A DNA stretch of 62,098 nucleotides, from assembly GCF_008923725.1 (NCBI RefSeq), contig NZ_WBPF01000016.1:826501-888598 (forward strand), in the 5' to 3' direction. This stretch comes from Bacillus sp. CH140a_4T. Its GTDB lineage: Bacteria; Bacillota; Bacilli; Bacillales; Bacillaceae_G. A program made the position numbers and the translations under genes. The notes beneath the pieces are model-generated. The model was not told where the DNA came from and did no database searches. It saw only the letters and a list, made by a program, of their open reading frames with translations. Positions 1 to 9,385 of the stretch are shown here, in pieces (position 1 is the first letter of the stretch; every line of letters starts with the position of its first letter).

Positions 1-3000
1 AACGGTACTACCAACAGCTGGTGTTTCAGTTGGATTCACTGCATATTCGTAGTTTACAAGAGCATTATTCGTTAAAGTGCCACTAGGTGGAATAGCGAGG
101 ATTTTCACTTGGAATGTAATAAAAGTAGTGCCTCCTGGTGAAATATCGTCTAAATGAATACCTAAGGAAGGATCTAATCCAGGTTGGGAAACGTTATTTA
201 TCGTAACGGAATTTGGGATGAAGGATGCACCAGGTCCAAGTCCATCTGTTAAAACTGTAGCACTGGCAGGGATATTTCCTGTGTTTGTAACTGCAATCGT
301 ATAAGTAACGATGTCCCCAATTGCAGCATTCGGTGTATTCACTGACTTCGTAGCGACAATAGTAGCATTGTTAATTTGAGTTGTTATTACGTTACTTAAC
401 GCATTAGAGGATACTGGAGGTAAGTTAGGATTTACGACATATTGGTAAGCGGTATTACTTTGATTAGGGATTGGATTCGGATTCGGGATGGAATTTACTT
501 GCACTTGGAACGAAATTATTGTATTTGTATTCGGATTTATAGGGTCAATTGCTATGCCATTAGCAGGATTTGCATTAGAGAGTGTATTACCATTTACTGT
601 TACACTATTTGGAATAAAAGAAGTCCCGCTTGGAATGGCATCTGTAAATATTATATTTGATGCAAGTGTGTTTCCAGTATTCGTTAAAGTAGTCGTATAC
701 GTAATAATATCATTTATATTAGCAAACTGTTTATTGGCTGATTTTGTCGCGGTAATCGTAGCGTTATTAATAGTTGTCTGTACAGTGTTAGATGCCACCA
801 TCTGCATGACGGCTGGTTTAGATGGGTCATATGTGTATTGGAAAGTAGTGCTCGATTGATTTGTAATTGGATTTACCGCAGGAATAGTTGGTACAAAAAC
901 TTGGAATGAAACGGTACGTGATGAATTCGCTCCTATCGTACCAATAAGAATGCCGTTAGCAGGATTTGCATTGGCTATAGGGACACCGTTAATCGTTACA
1001 GTATTCGGAAGGAAGATGGTACCAGCTGGAATGATATCTGTAAACGTTACATTAGAGGCAGGGATATTGCCGCTATTCGTTAAAATCGTTGTATACGTTA
1101 TGACATCACTAACATCAGCAAAGTTTGTGCTCGTTAGTTTCGTAGCAACAATATTAGCAGTATTAATTTGTGTAGCTACTATATTGCTAGTAGCATTTCT
1201 CACAACAGCAGGTAAATTTGGATCGGCGATAAAGTTATATTGGAGTGCCGCGCTATTTTGAATTGGATTTGGTGAGGGTATCTCACTCGCGCTAATTTGG
1301 AAGACAATCGTTGTAAAACCACCAGCAGGAATTGTACCAACTTGAAGACCGGCGTTTGGGTCTGCGCCTAGCTGTAAAGTACCACCTATAAAAATACTAT
1401 TTGGTACGAGTGTGGTGCCGGTAGGAATGATATCGGTAACGACTACATTATTTGCTGGAGTATTGCCAAGGTTAGCTAAGGAGATTGTATATGTGATTGG
1501 CTGCCCAACATCGGCAATAGTTAAATCTCCCTGTTTGACAATAACTACATTTGCTAAGTTAATTTGTGTACTTACAGTGTTACTTAAAGATATTTCTATA
1601 GTTGGTGGATCGCCTGGATTTAGAATAAAGCTATACTGTGTACTAGATGAATTTATTGTTGGGTTTTGGGCTGGTAAAGAGGTGACAGTTACTTGATAAG
1701 AAACAGTAATTTCACCGTTAGCAGGAATGGAGGGCAACGGAACACCTATATTTGGATCTGCGTTATTTTGTAGCACACCATTAATAAGGAACGTGTTTGG
1801 AATAAAGGTAGTGCCATCTGGATTTGTATCTACGAAAGTTGGACTATCAGCAGTAACACTTCCTGCATTCATTAAAAGAATAGTATAAGTTAATACATCC
1901 CCAACAGTAGCGAACGCTCGGTCCACTGTTTTTGTCGAAATGACATTTGCATCATTTACTTGAGTAAATGTAGTGGTTGAAGCTGTGTTCTTACTTACAG
2001 GTGCAGTATTTGGATCAACGATAAAATTATAGGAAATGGAAGCGCTATTTGAAATAGGGTTTGGGTTTGGAATGCTAGTGATTAATACTTGGAATGAAGC
2101 TGTAATTGTGGTATTAGCATTGATGCTACCAATGTTGATGCTGGCTGGTGTAACACCTGGCTGAGCAACATTGTTAATCGTAACACTGTTTGGTACAAAG
2201 GCAGTACCATTCGCAATTGAGTCGGATAGTACTACATTGTTCGCTGTAACATTTCCATCGTTTGTAAGAGAAAAAGTGTAAGTTAATATATCGCCAACTT
2301 CCGCAAACGTTTGATCTACTGATTTAGTAACTTGAAGGTTTGCTAGTCTAATTGTTGATGTAACAGAATTAGAATTTGCTGTTTTTGAAGTGGGTGGAAA
2401 GCTTGGATTTACAGTATATAGATAAGAGGCGAAAGCATTATTAATGATTGGATTTTGGGCGGTAATATTGATGACTGTTACTTGGAAAGAAAGGGTAAAA
2501 GTAGCACCAGCAGGAATTGTGCCAATAGGTAAGGCGACGAGAGAATCTACATTTTGTAAAACTCCGTTTAGTGTTACAGTACCAGGAGTCAATATCGTTC
2601 CATTCGGAAGTGGATCTGTTAGTTGAACGTTAGTAGCAGCTGTATTTCCGCTGTTTGTAATAAGAATTGTATAACTGATTGTCTCGCCAATTGTAGCAAA
2701 TTGTTTATTTGTTGATTTTGTTAATGTTAGATTTGCATTGTTAATTTGAGTGGAAACGAGATTAGAAGAAATGTTTTTTGTAACGGGTGATTGGCTTGGA
2801 TTGACGGTGTACTGATAAGAAGCGCTTGATCCGTTAGGTGCGACACCTGATGGAGGAATTGTAGTTACTACTACTTGAAATGAAATGTTTTTTGTCGTAC
2901 CGGTTGGGATGGATCCTATATTTACACCGTTAGCGGGATTTGCGCCAACTTGTGTCGTTCCATCTATTGTTAAACTGTTTAGAACAAAAGTTGTACTAGT

Positions 3001-3945
3001 GGGAATGATATCTGTAAAAATAACGTTGTTCGCATTCGTATTACCTGTACCTGTAAAGGAAACGGTGTAAGTTAATGTATCACCAATATCTGCAAAATTT
3101 TTATCTACTGTTTTGGCCATAGTTACAGTAGCGTTATTTACTTGAGTAGATACGATATTGGTCGTATCAGTCCCACTTACTGCCGGCTGATTTGGCACAG
3201 GAATGTATTGATAAGTTGTTGTACCACTATTTAATATTGGATTTGTTTGCGGGATAGAAGGAACGAATACTTGAAAGGAAACAGTAGTCGTAGAATTAGC
3301 AGCAATAGTTCCGACGGATATACCATTAGCGGGATTTGCACCAGCTTGAGTAACGCCGTTAACAGTTACACTCCCTGGAATGAAAGTAGTCCCGCTAGGA
3401 ATCGGATCCGTATAAACAACGTTCGTTGCTGCGATATTTCCTATATTAGCTAAGGCGATACTGTAAGTTAACGTTTCGCCAATATCAGTAAAGATTTTGT
3501 TAACTGATTTTGTTCCATTAATATCCGCGAGGTTAATTTGCGTTCCTGCAGAGTTACTTGTTGCAAGACCGTTAAAAGTCGTTCCGCCGGCAATTGGTGT
3601 ATATTGAAATGTAATATTCGCAGTGTTAGAAATTGGATTTTGATTTGGAAGAGAAACGACAGTTGCTTGGAAAGTTACTGTACGAGAAGCATTGTTATTA
3701 ATTGTTCCAAGAGATATACCAGCAGCCGGATTTGCATTTGTTTGTGGTACGTTATCTACCGTTACAGTGCCAGGTATAAAGGAAGTACCGTTAGGGAGTA
3801 TGTCTGTAAAAGTAACGTTATTAGCAGGCAGAAGGCCGGTGTTAGGGATAGTAACGGTATAAGTGAGAATATCTCCAATTGCAGCGACGCTTTTATTCAC
3901 GCTTTTCGTTGCTTGTATGTTAGGTGAGTTTATATTAATTTGTAA
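1..3945 (-). repeat. Tandem protein-coding repeats of about 396 bp
   Basis: About ten diverged direct repeats lie inside the giant gene. Each unit boundary carries a T(C/A)AATTTG-like stretch encoding a QIN/QVN motif, recurring near 3936, 3540, 3150, 2740, 2347, 1953, 1557, 1170, 766 and 373. A second landmark, similar to CCGTTAGCGGGATTTGC, recurs near 3330, 2930, 950 and 550. The units differ clearly at the DNA level, so they are old duplications rather than a fresh assembly artefact. Confidence 0.75.
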
Positions 3946-4971
3946 CCCGACTGTATTTAACATATATGCATCTCCGTTAGTTGTTAAACGGATTGCAGCT
4001 GAGACTTGAGAATTTGTTAAATAAGGAGAAATATCAATAGAAGTAATGTCCCAACCTTGCCGGCCTGCGGAGATATTTGTGCTTGTAGCGGCACTTTGAT
4101 TGCGTGTTCCGAATGTCCCAGTTGTATCTAAGTTTCCAGCCGCATTATTAATTTGAGAACCGAAGAAATTATTTATAGCATTGTTTGGTCCAGATAAAGC
4201 ATTTAATGAGCTGAAATTTGGTCCAAATAAAGCTTGATCCCCAGTTAAATCAGCATCCCCTTCAGTAGAGCTTAAAAATAATCTCCCGCTTACAGGTCCC
4301 CCTGCAGGTGTTAAAAATCCTGAAACAGCTACATCTGCACTACCAGTATCAGCAGAAACACGGTTACCGGCTACGTAAATTGTTAAATTTCTTGCGGGCA
4401 AGGAACCGTTTTGATAAGCGACAATGAGCGTCCATCCAGAAGAATTAATAGCCCCGTTAGAAGCATCTAAAGGATCTACAAGTCCAGGGACAGCCCCAGT
4501 TGTATAAGAGCCTGATCCACCAGCCTGAATGAGGGATGTTACATCTGCTGAGCGTGTATAAAATCCAAATGTGACAGCTCCAGAAACGAATGTTTGATTA
4601 GAAGCTGTAACAGATGAAGGGGGAATCGAGTATGTTGACACAGGTGTTGTAAAAGAAACTGGGTTTCCTAATACACTCGTAATGTTTTGATCACGAGATA
4701 AATAGTTTCCGCCCCAAACAAGTTCTGCGTAAAGAATAGTACTACCAGCAGGTATATTTAAAAGAGCGGTAGAACTATTTTGTGTATAGTTTAATGTTGT
4801 CCCAGCAGGAAAACTCGGCACTTGTAAAGCGGTATTTGTACTTATAAATGCACCAATTGCCCCGATTGTACCAGCACGGTTTTGATTACTAATTTTACTT
4901 AAGCCTAAAGTATTACCTGTAATCGCGAGTGCGCCGTTAGTGGTGGTAGAAAATCGATTCGTAATGGGCAT
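1..4971 (-). CDS. Giant DUF11-type repeat protein, 3' end outside window
   Basis: The minus strand is open for 1657 codons, from an ATG at 4969-4971 to the window edge, so the C-terminus is missing. A good ribosome binding site (GAGGTGA) sits four bases upstream. The protein starts MPITNRFSTTTNGALAI and shows no Sec signal peptide or membrane segment. Residues 1 to about 340 form a Thr/Ser/Asn/Gly-rich beta domain. From about residue 345, units of about 132 residues repeat, each with motifs such as KSVNK..A.IGD.LTYTVT, FTD.LP.GTSF.PGTVT.N and NPISN.A. This is the pattern of the DUF11 / conserved-repeat family of bacterial surface proteins. About ten units are visible, the last cut by the edge. 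The role is unknown; a cell- or spore-surface protein is an inference. No partner gene is adjacent on the same strand. Confidence 0.85.
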   Translation of the reverse strand, partial: MPITNRFSTTTNGALAITGNTLGLSKISNQNRAGTIGAIGAFISTNTALQVPSFPAGTTLNYTQNSSTALLNIPAGSTILYAELVWGGNYLSRDQNITSVLGNPVSFTTPVSTYSIPPSSVTASNQTFVSGAVTFGFYTRSADVTSLIQAGGSGSYTTGAVPGLVDPLDASNGAINSSGWTLIVAYQNGSLPARNLTIYVAGNRVSADTGSADVAVSGFLTPAGGPVSGRLFLSSTEGDADLTGDQALFGPNFSSLNALSGPNNAINNFFGSQINNAAGNLDTTGTFGTRNQSAATSTNISAGRQGWDITSIDISPYLTNSQVSAAIRLTTNGDAYMLNTVGLQININSPNIQATKSVNKSVAAIGDILTYTVTIPNTGLLPANNVTFTDILPNGTSFIPGTVTVDNVPQTNANPAAGISLGTINNNASRTVTFQATVVSLPNQNPISNTANITFQYTPIAGGTTFNGLATSNSAGTQINLADINGTKSVNKIFTDIGETLTYSIALANIGNIAATNVVYTDPIPSGTTFIPGSVTVNGVTQAGANPANGISVGTIAANSTTTVSFQVFVPSIPQTNPILNSGTTTYQYIPVPNQPAVSGTDTTNIVSTQVNNATVTMAKTVDKNFADIGDTLTYTVSFTGTGNTNANNVIFTDIIPTSTTFVLNSLTIDGTTQVGANPANGVNIGSIPTGTTKNISFQVVVTTIPPSGVAPNGSSASYQYTVNPSQSPVTKNISSNLVSTQINNANLTLTKSTNKQFATIGETISYTILITNSGNTAATNVQLTDPLPNGTILTPGTVTLNGVLQNVDSLVALPIGTIPAGATFTLSFQVTVINITAQNPIINNAFASYLYTVNPSFPPTSKTANSNSVTSTIRLANLQVTKSVDQTFAEVGDILTYTFSLTNDGNVTANNVVLSDSIANGTAFVPNSVTINNVAQPGVTPASINIGSINANTTITASFQVLITSIPNPNPISNSASISYNFIVDPNTAPVSKNTASTTTFTQVNDANVISTKTVDRAFATVGDVLTYTILLMNAGSVTADSPTFVDTNPDGTTFIPNTFLINGVLQNNADPNIGVPLPSIPANGEITVSYQVTVTSLPAQNPTINSSSTQYSFILNPGDPPTIEISLSNTVSTQINLANVVIVKQGDLTIADVGQPITYTISLANLGNTPANNVVVTDIIPTGTTLVPNSIFIGGTLQLGADPNAGLQVGTIPAGGFTTIVFQISASEIPSPNPIQNSAALQYNFIADPNLPAVVRNATSNIVATQINTANIVATKLTSTNFADVSDVITYTTILTNSGNIPASNVTFTDIIPAGTIFLPNTVTINGVPIANANPANGILIGTIGANSSRTVSFQVFVPTIPAVNPITNQSSTTFQYTYDPSKPAVMQMVASNTVQTTINNATITATKSANKQFANINDIITYTTTLTNTGNTLASNIIFTDAIPSGTSFIPNSVTVNGNTLSNANPANGIAIDPINPNTNTIISFQVQVNSIPNPNPIPNQSNTAYQYVVNPNLPPVSSNALSNVITTQINNATIVATKSVNTPNAAIGDIVTYTIAVTNTGNIPASATVLTDGLGPGASFIPNSVTINNVSQPGLDPSLGIHLDDISPGGTTFITFQVKILAIPPSGTLTNNALVNYEYAVNPTETPAVGSTV

Positions 4972-5093
4972 GTTGTCACCTCATTTACAATATAGTCTTG
5001 GTCAAAATAGGATATGTGTGTGTCAGATAAAAGGAAACATGTACAAGTTGATTTGATAATAATGATTTAAATGTCTAGATAAGGGGATGGATT

Positions 5094-5954
5094 ATGATTG
5101 AATTGGAAATTAGGGTGGAGCGTCTTAGAAAAGAAAATATAAATGATATTGTTTCATTATCTTCTTATATTGGATGGGATTATAACGGAGAAGAAATTGC
5201 GACTATTTTTGACTCAGGTATTGTATACGGTGTGTGGAATGAGAGAGAGGAACTAATTGCTAGTGCGGCAATAATATTATATGGGGAGGAAGTAGCGTCT
5301 ATTGGAATGGTCATTGTACATCCAGACTATAAGGGGAGAGGGATTGGAAAGGCGATAACGAATGCTTGCATGAATAGCGTATTAGGTCGAACTCCAATTA
5401 TGCTTATTGCTACAGATGAGGGGAAGTCTTTATATAAAAAATTAGGATTTAGGGTAGTAAGTTATGTTTATAAATACATATGTAACTCGTACAATACAAA
5501 TTTTAAATGTGCAGAAGATGAAGAATATATGATGGTTTATAAAAAGGGGGATTTAGAAGAAATAATAAGAATAGATGAAGGCGCATTTGGAACAAGTCGA
5601 AACGAGTTTTTAAAACAAAGAATTATGCAAAGCGATCAGTGTATAGTTGTAAAGGATAAGGAACAAAATGTATTAGGTTACGGTTTAAGTATACAAACAC
5701 CAGAAAATAAAATAATAGGTCCAGTCGTTGCTAAAAATGATGCGATGGCAATGAGAATAGTACATGAGTTAGCAAAAGGGTATAGCGGAAAATTAAGAAT
5801 AGATGTAACAGAAGGAAAGAATGATTTTATGAAAGAATTAGAGATTACTGGTTTTCAAAAGGTGAATACACCACCAATTATGATGAGAAATAGTGATCAA
5901 TTTTTAAAAAGGAATAATGGGCTCTATAGTATTGCAGCACAAATTTTTGGATAA
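5094..5954 (+). CDS. GNAT family N-acetyltransferase, two-domain
   Basis: The 286-residue protein has a complete N-terminal GNAT fold with the acetyl-CoA binding motif VHPDYKGRGIGKAI at about residues 80-93. A second, degenerate GNAT-like half spans about 145-280 (DEGAFGTSR, then IVGPVVAKND-like strands). The arrangement resembles the GNAT plus YitH/HolE-type C-terminal domain proteins of Bacillus. It should transfer an acetyl group from acetyl-CoA to an amine; the substrate cannot be told. AAGGGGATG precedes the ATG with normal spacing. The gene is monocistronic, ending in a terminator shared with the convergent hydrolase gene. Confidence 0.85.
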   Translation: MIELEIRVERLRKENINDIVSLSSYIGWDYNGEEIATIFDSGIVYGVWNEREELIASAAIILYGEEVASIGMVIVHPDYKGRGIGKAITNACMNSVLGRTPIMLIATDEGKSLYKKLGFRVVSYVYKYICNSYNTNFKCAEDEEYMMVYKKGDLEEIIRIDEGAFGTSRNEFLKQRIMQSDQCIVVKDKEQNVLGYGLSIQTPENKIIGPVVAKNDAMAMRIVHELAKGYSGKLRIDVTEGKNDFMKELEITGFQKVNTPPIMMRNSDQFLKRNNGLYSIAAQIFG

Positions 5955-5991
5955 AAAAAGAATCCTTTCGTGAAAAGGATTCTTTTTACGG
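5955..5991. terminator. Bidirectional intrinsic terminator
   Basis: AAAAAGAATCCTTTT and AAAAGGATTCTTTTT form a long stem around a CGTG loop, with A/T runs on both sides. It serves the acetyltransferase gene and the convergent hydrolase gene. Confidence 0.85.
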
Positions 5992-5996
5992 TTGAT

Positions 5997-6557
5997 TTAA
6001 TCACGATATTGATCATGAATAGGTTCAAAGAGGTCTTCCTCAATATCTCTCACCATAGAAAAATGATCAACGTTATAATGTCCATGTAGGGTTTTATTAT
6101 GATGACCAATAATTTGTTCTGCAGGTAATACGCTAGAATCAGTTGTGGAATGACCGTTTTTAATTAATGTAACGTCAAATCCTTGTACAGTAGCTGTTCT
6201 AACGGCGGTGTCGATGCAATGTTCTGTTTTACATCCACCTATAACGAGATGGTTAATTTTTTCTTCTTTTAAAAGTTCAAGTAAAGAAGTGCCATAGAAT
6301 GAGTTTGTTGCTGCTTTATTAATAAGGATTGCAGACTGAGGGACTTTAATTTGATTATGTACCTCAAATCCTTCTCCGCTGCCAGAAGCAACATCGATAT
6401 CTCTTACGAAAACAATAAGGGCATTTGCATCTATTGCTTTCTGTACGGCTGTATTTAGTGTAGTTAATAACTCGGTTTTAAGAAAAACTTCATGTTCTTG
6501 TTCATTTCCATCCATTAATTCTTGCTGCGCATCGATAATTAATAGTGCTTGTTTCAT
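5997..6557 (-). CDS. Isochorismatase-family cysteine hydrolase
   Basis: The 186-residue protein belongs to the isochorismatase-like (cysteine hydrolase) superfamily. It has the N-terminal strand LLIIDAQQELMDGN with the catalytic Asp, a middle Lys region (INKAATNSFYGT), and the nucleophile motif IGGCKTEHCIDTAVRTA with Cys near residue 117. Family members hydrolyse amides or isochorismate; the substrate is not evident. The ATG follows an AAAGGGGAGA ribosome binding site. It is transcribed divergently from the next gene and no siderophore genes are near, so true isochorismatase activity is unlikely. Confidence 0.85.
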   Translation of the reverse strand: MKQALLIIDAQQELMDGNEQEHEVFLKTELLTTLNTAVQKAIDANALIVFVRDIDVASGSGEGFEVHNQIKVPQSAILINKAATNSFYGTSLLELLKEEKINHLVIGGCKTEHCIDTAVRTATVQGFDVTLIKNGHSTTDSSVLPAEQIIGHHNKTLHGHYNVDHFSMVRDIEEDLFEPIHDQYRD

Positions 6558-6622
6558 CGTGTCTCCCCTTTAATATGAAATAAGTTCCACTATACATATT
6601 CATTCATATTGCAAGGAAATCC

Positions 6623-6649
6623 TCTATTGTCTATGCAGTAGACGATAGA
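6623..6649. promoter_or_regulatory. Inverted repeat in divergent promoter region
   Basis: TCTATTGTCTA and TAGACGATAGA pair over 11 positions with one G-T mismatch around a five-base spacer. It lies between the divergent hydrolase gene and the 86-residue protein gene. No run of T follows, so an operator fits better than a terminator. The binding protein is unknown. Confidence 0.35.
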
Positions 6650-6739
6650 TTTACAAAGTTGTCAAAGAAATTTCATTCTCATAGCGTGTAAAAACATGTA
6701 TGATAGGAGATGGAGAATTTTTGAGTAGGTGGGAATAAC

Positions 6740-7000
6740 ATGCAAACAGTAGAAGATTATCTTTCATTCTTACATACGAAAGGATTTAAATTATCAGAGG
6801 AAGCACAAGGGTTTATTATGTTCGGACAAGGATATACTGGTGCATCTGATGGAATTGTGAACGCAGCAATAGAAGCGACAATTAAACATCAATTACAGTT
6901 TGATGGGAGTTATTTTGTTGCATTATTAGAACGATTGAAAGAAGAAGAAATTACAGATAAAAAAAGCGCTAAGGCTTTTATGCGGAAGTTACAAGCGTAA
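6740..7000 (+). CDS. Small conserved Bacillus protein (DUF6123-like)
   Basis: This 86-residue, mostly helical soluble protein begins MQTVEDYLSFLHTKGFKLS and contains FGQGYTGASDGIVNAAIEAT. It resembles the small Bacillus proteins annotated as DUF6123, but that is from memory and not searched. No catalytic motif or membrane segment is visible. GTAGGTGGG lies upstream of the ATG with normal spacing. The function is unknown. Confidence 0.7.
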   Translation: MQTVEDYLSFLHTKGFKLSEEAQGFIMFGQGYTGASDGIVNAAIEATIKHQLQFDGSYFVALLERLKEEEITDKKSAKAFMRKLQA

Positions 7001-7002
7001 CT

Positions 7003-7914
7003 TCACGCAGCCTGCGCTTCTTTTTTTGTTTTGGAAGGTAATTCAACAAAAACCATGCCTAGGAAAATACATAGACATCCGATAATAGCAGAAATAGAAA
7101 GTTGTTCGTTTGCAACGAGAACGCCTGTTAATGCAGCAAAAACGGGCTCCATTGCAAAAATAATAGCTACTCTCGTTGGAGACGTATGTTTTTGCGCTGA
7201 TGTTTGAATGAAAAAAGCAATGGATGTTGCAAATAGGGAAGTTAGAAATAGGGCGAATAAAAAGGAAGAATTCGTCCATAGTGCTACTGAAAATAATTTT
7301 TCCCAATCTTCAAACAAAAAGGCGCAAATAGAAGAAAACATACCGACAGCTAATACTTGTGATGTGCTTAATAATAAAGGTGATATTTTCTTAGAAAAGA
7401 AGCCGTTAACGAGAATATGAGCAGCGAAAGCAACTGCACAACCGAGAACGAGTATATCTCCAATGTTCAATTGAAAAGAATCACCAGCTGTTAATAAGTA
7501 TAAACCTGCTGTTGCTACAGCAATGCCAAGTACGATGAAAATGGTAGCTTTTTGTTTTAAAAAGATAAAAGACAAAATGGGTACCATAACGATACTAAGC
7601 CCTGTTAAGAAGCCTGCTTTTGAAGATGTTGTATAAAGTAAGCCGAATGTTTGTAATACATAGCCAACACATAAAAAGAATCCAACGATCAATCCAGAGA
7701 GACTACTCTGTTTTATATCTTGTTTTGAAGTTTTTTTTGAGAAAATCATTTGAACGAATAATAAAATAATTCCAGCGAATAAAAAGCGAATACCATTAAA
7801 AGTAAATGGGCCAACGAAAGACATAGCATTTTGAACGACAACAAATGTAGCTCCCCAAATAAAAGAGACAAATAATAAAGCAAGAGGAGCAATCCAATCT
7901 TTTTTCACACTCAT
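7003..7914 (-). CDS. EamA/DMT family transporter
   Basis: About ten hydrophobic segments form two EamA repeats: the first starts ALLFVSFIWGATFVVVQ, the second near residue 150 (IGDILVLGCAVAFAAHILV). FAMEPVFAALTGVL, typical of the second repeat, is present. The family exports metabolites and amino acids through the cytoplasmic membrane; the substrate is unknown. The ATG at 7914 sits one base after GGGGG, whereas the GTG two codons in (7908) has ideal spacing and may be the true start. It follows the RNase H-like gene by seven bases and is probably cotranscribed with it. Confidence 0.88.
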   Translation of the reverse strand: MSVKKDWIAPLALLFVSFIWGATFVVVQNAMSFVGPFTFNGIRFLFAGIILLFVQMIFSKKTSKQDIKQSSLSGLIVGFFLCVGYVLQTFGLLYTTSSKAGFLTGLSIVMVPILSFIFLKQKATIFIVLGIAVATAGLYLLTAGDSFQLNIGDILVLGCAVAFAAHILVNGFFSKKISPLLLSTSQVLAVGMFSSICAFLFEDWEKLFSVALWTNSSFLFALFLTSLFATSIAFFIQTSAQKHTSPTRVAIIFAMEPVFAALTGVLVANEQLSISAIIGCLCIFLGMVFVELPSKTKKEAQAA

Positions 7915-7921
7915 ACCCCCG

Positions 7922-8308
7922 TTAATTTTGTAAAATAGCTTTTCTAGCTAATTCATCAGCAACTTTATTTTGACTACTCGGAATCCACTTAATAAAAAAG
8001 AGATCGAAACTTTTTATGTACTGCAATGCTTCCTCTAATAGTGGTGCAAACATTTTATTTTTTGCGTATTCTTTTTCGACAGCTCGCTCAACAAGTTGCG
8101 AATCTGTACGAAAAGAGACAATGTTATAATTATGCTCCGTGCAATATTTTAATGCTGCAAGTAAAGCGTGGTATTCTGCTTCATGATTGGACATTGTCCC
8201 AAGTGGTAATGATAATTGTACAGCTGGTTGAACCCCTTTAATAAACACCCCTGCACCAGAAGGACCTGGATTTCCTTTTGATGCACCATCAATATATACT
8301 TCAATCAA
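7922..8308 (-). CDS. ypdQ: RNase HI-like protein (YpdQ type)
   Basis: This 128-residue single RNase H domain begins MIEVYIDGASKGNPGPSGAG, with the first catalytic Asp in YIDGA. SNHEAEYHALLAAL supplies the catalytic Glu, FRTDSQLV the second Asp, and NKVADELARKA the last acidic residue. It should cleave the RNA strand of RNA-DNA hybrids or act on related substrates, although B. subtilis YpdQ is reported as a weak or inactive RNase H. The neighbourhood matches the B. subtilis ypdQ-ypdP-ypeP-ypeQ block. The start has a GGAGG site upstream. Confidence 0.82.
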   Translation of the reverse strand: MIEVYIDGASKGNPGPSGAGVFIKGVQPAVQLSLPLGTMSNHEAEYHALLAALKYCTEHNYNIVSFRTDSQLVERAVEKEYAKNKMFAPLLEEALQYIKSFDLFFIKWIPSSQNKVADELARKAILQN

Positions 8309-8335
8309 AATGAGAAACCTCCAAATTATAAGATG

Positions 8336-8370
8336 ATCCCCTACTTATATGTTTCTTTGAAGTAGGGGAT
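8336..8370 (-). terminator. Hairpin after the epimerase gene
   Basis: ATCCCCTACTT and AAGTAGGGGAT form a perfect 11-bp stem with a 13-base loop, a few bases after the epimerase stop. No strong T run follows on the minus strand, so termination may be incomplete, with read-through into the RNase H-like gene. Confidence 0.5.
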
Positions 8371-8377
8371 AGAGTAA

Positions 8378-9250
8378 TTAGCCGATTGTAATGCTATAAC
8401 GACATGTAAATGTTTCATTCACTTGTAAAGATTGAATTCCTTTTTTTTCCTTTAAATCTTTTGCTGGAGTTACTTCATCGGCAATTCCGTACCAAGGTTC
8501 AATACATAAGAAAGGTGCATTCTCACCTGTTGTCCATACGCCGACAAATGGGAATCCGTCAAATTCTACTTTTACAAATTTATTATGTTTATGAGAGCGA
8601 ATAGAGATTTCATACGTATTCATATTTTCAAAAATAAGTGCATCATTTTTAAATAAATCGTATGTAAGTGGTAATTCATTCGTATTTTCAGCGATTAATT
8701 GCTTTTTGCTTGAAAGGTAAGGTCCTTCTAATACGCTTGTTTCTAAGCGTTCAGAACCATTAAATGATAAATGATAATCTGTAAATGATTCGCCCTCTAA
8801 TAACGGGAAGTTGAAACCAGGATGTGCTCCGATTGAGAAGAACATCTCTTTTGAAGCAGGATTATTTACTTCATATGTTACATGAACGATTTGTCCGTCT
8901 AGCTCATAAGAAACAAGTAATTCGAATTCGTATGGGTATTTTTTTAATGTTTCTTCATTACTAGTAACAATATAAGTGATTTTCGTTTCACTTTGTTCTT
9001 TCACAGAGAATGTAAGGTCACGAGCAAAGCCGTGTTGTGTTAAAGAATATGGTTTACCATCTACGTAGTATGTATTATCTACTAATCGGCCGACAATTGG
9101 GAATAAAATTGGTGCGCGGCGCCCCCAATAAGTAGAATCGCCTTGCCATAAGTACTCGGTATTATCTTCTTTTAAGCGAACGCTTTGTAATTCTGCACCT
9201 TTGTCAGAAATGGAAACGATCACTTTTTCATTTTGAATTGTTGCTGTCAT
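8378..9250 (-). CDS. Aldose 1-epimerase family protein
   Basis: The 290-residue protein has the galactose-mutarotase beta-sandwich pattern. Landmarks are LQSVRLKEDNTEYLWQGD near the start, RRAPILFPIVGRL with substrate-binding Arg, SIGAHPGFNFPL with a catalytic His near residue 143, and WTTGENAPFLCIEPWYGIAD with the late catalytic Glu region. It should interconvert sugar anomers, and resembles the LacX-like branch rather than GalM. AGGAGG lies upstream of the ATG. It stands alone with no sugar operon nearby, so the natural sugar is unknown. Confidence 0.88.
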   Translation of the reverse strand: MTATIQNEKVIVSISDKGAELQSVRLKEDNTEYLWQGDSTYWGRRAPILFPIVGRLVDNTYYVDGKPYSLTQHGFARDLTFSVKEQSETKITYIVTSNEETLKKYPYEFELLVSYELDGQIVHVTYEVNNPASKEMFFSIGAHPGFNFPLLEGESFTDYHLSFNGSERLETSVLEGPYLSSKKQLIAENTNELPLTYDLFKNDALIFENMNTYEISIRSHKHNKFVKVEFDGFPFVGVWTTGENAPFLCIEPWYGIADEVTPAKDLKEKKGIQSLQVNETFTCRYSITIG

Positions 9251-9385
9251 GAAGTGAAACCTCCTAAATCTTTCATATGTTTTATTATACGTTGTCTAAA
9301 AGAAAAAAGGTAGTTAATGATAGGAATCTATTGACGAAAGAGTGTGTATTGCGTAGAATATAATCTTGTTGCTTAAAAAACGAAT

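Noticed and set aside
442-3927. Several plus-strand open frames of 60-129 codons in the left part
   Set aside because: They lie opposite the continuous minus-strand repeat protein, lack ribosome binding sites and have no protein-like composition.
1-3945. Regular repeats of about 396 bp, considered as a CRISPR array or satellite DNA
   Set aside because: The units are coding, in one open frame, diverged, and far too long for CRISPR repeats.
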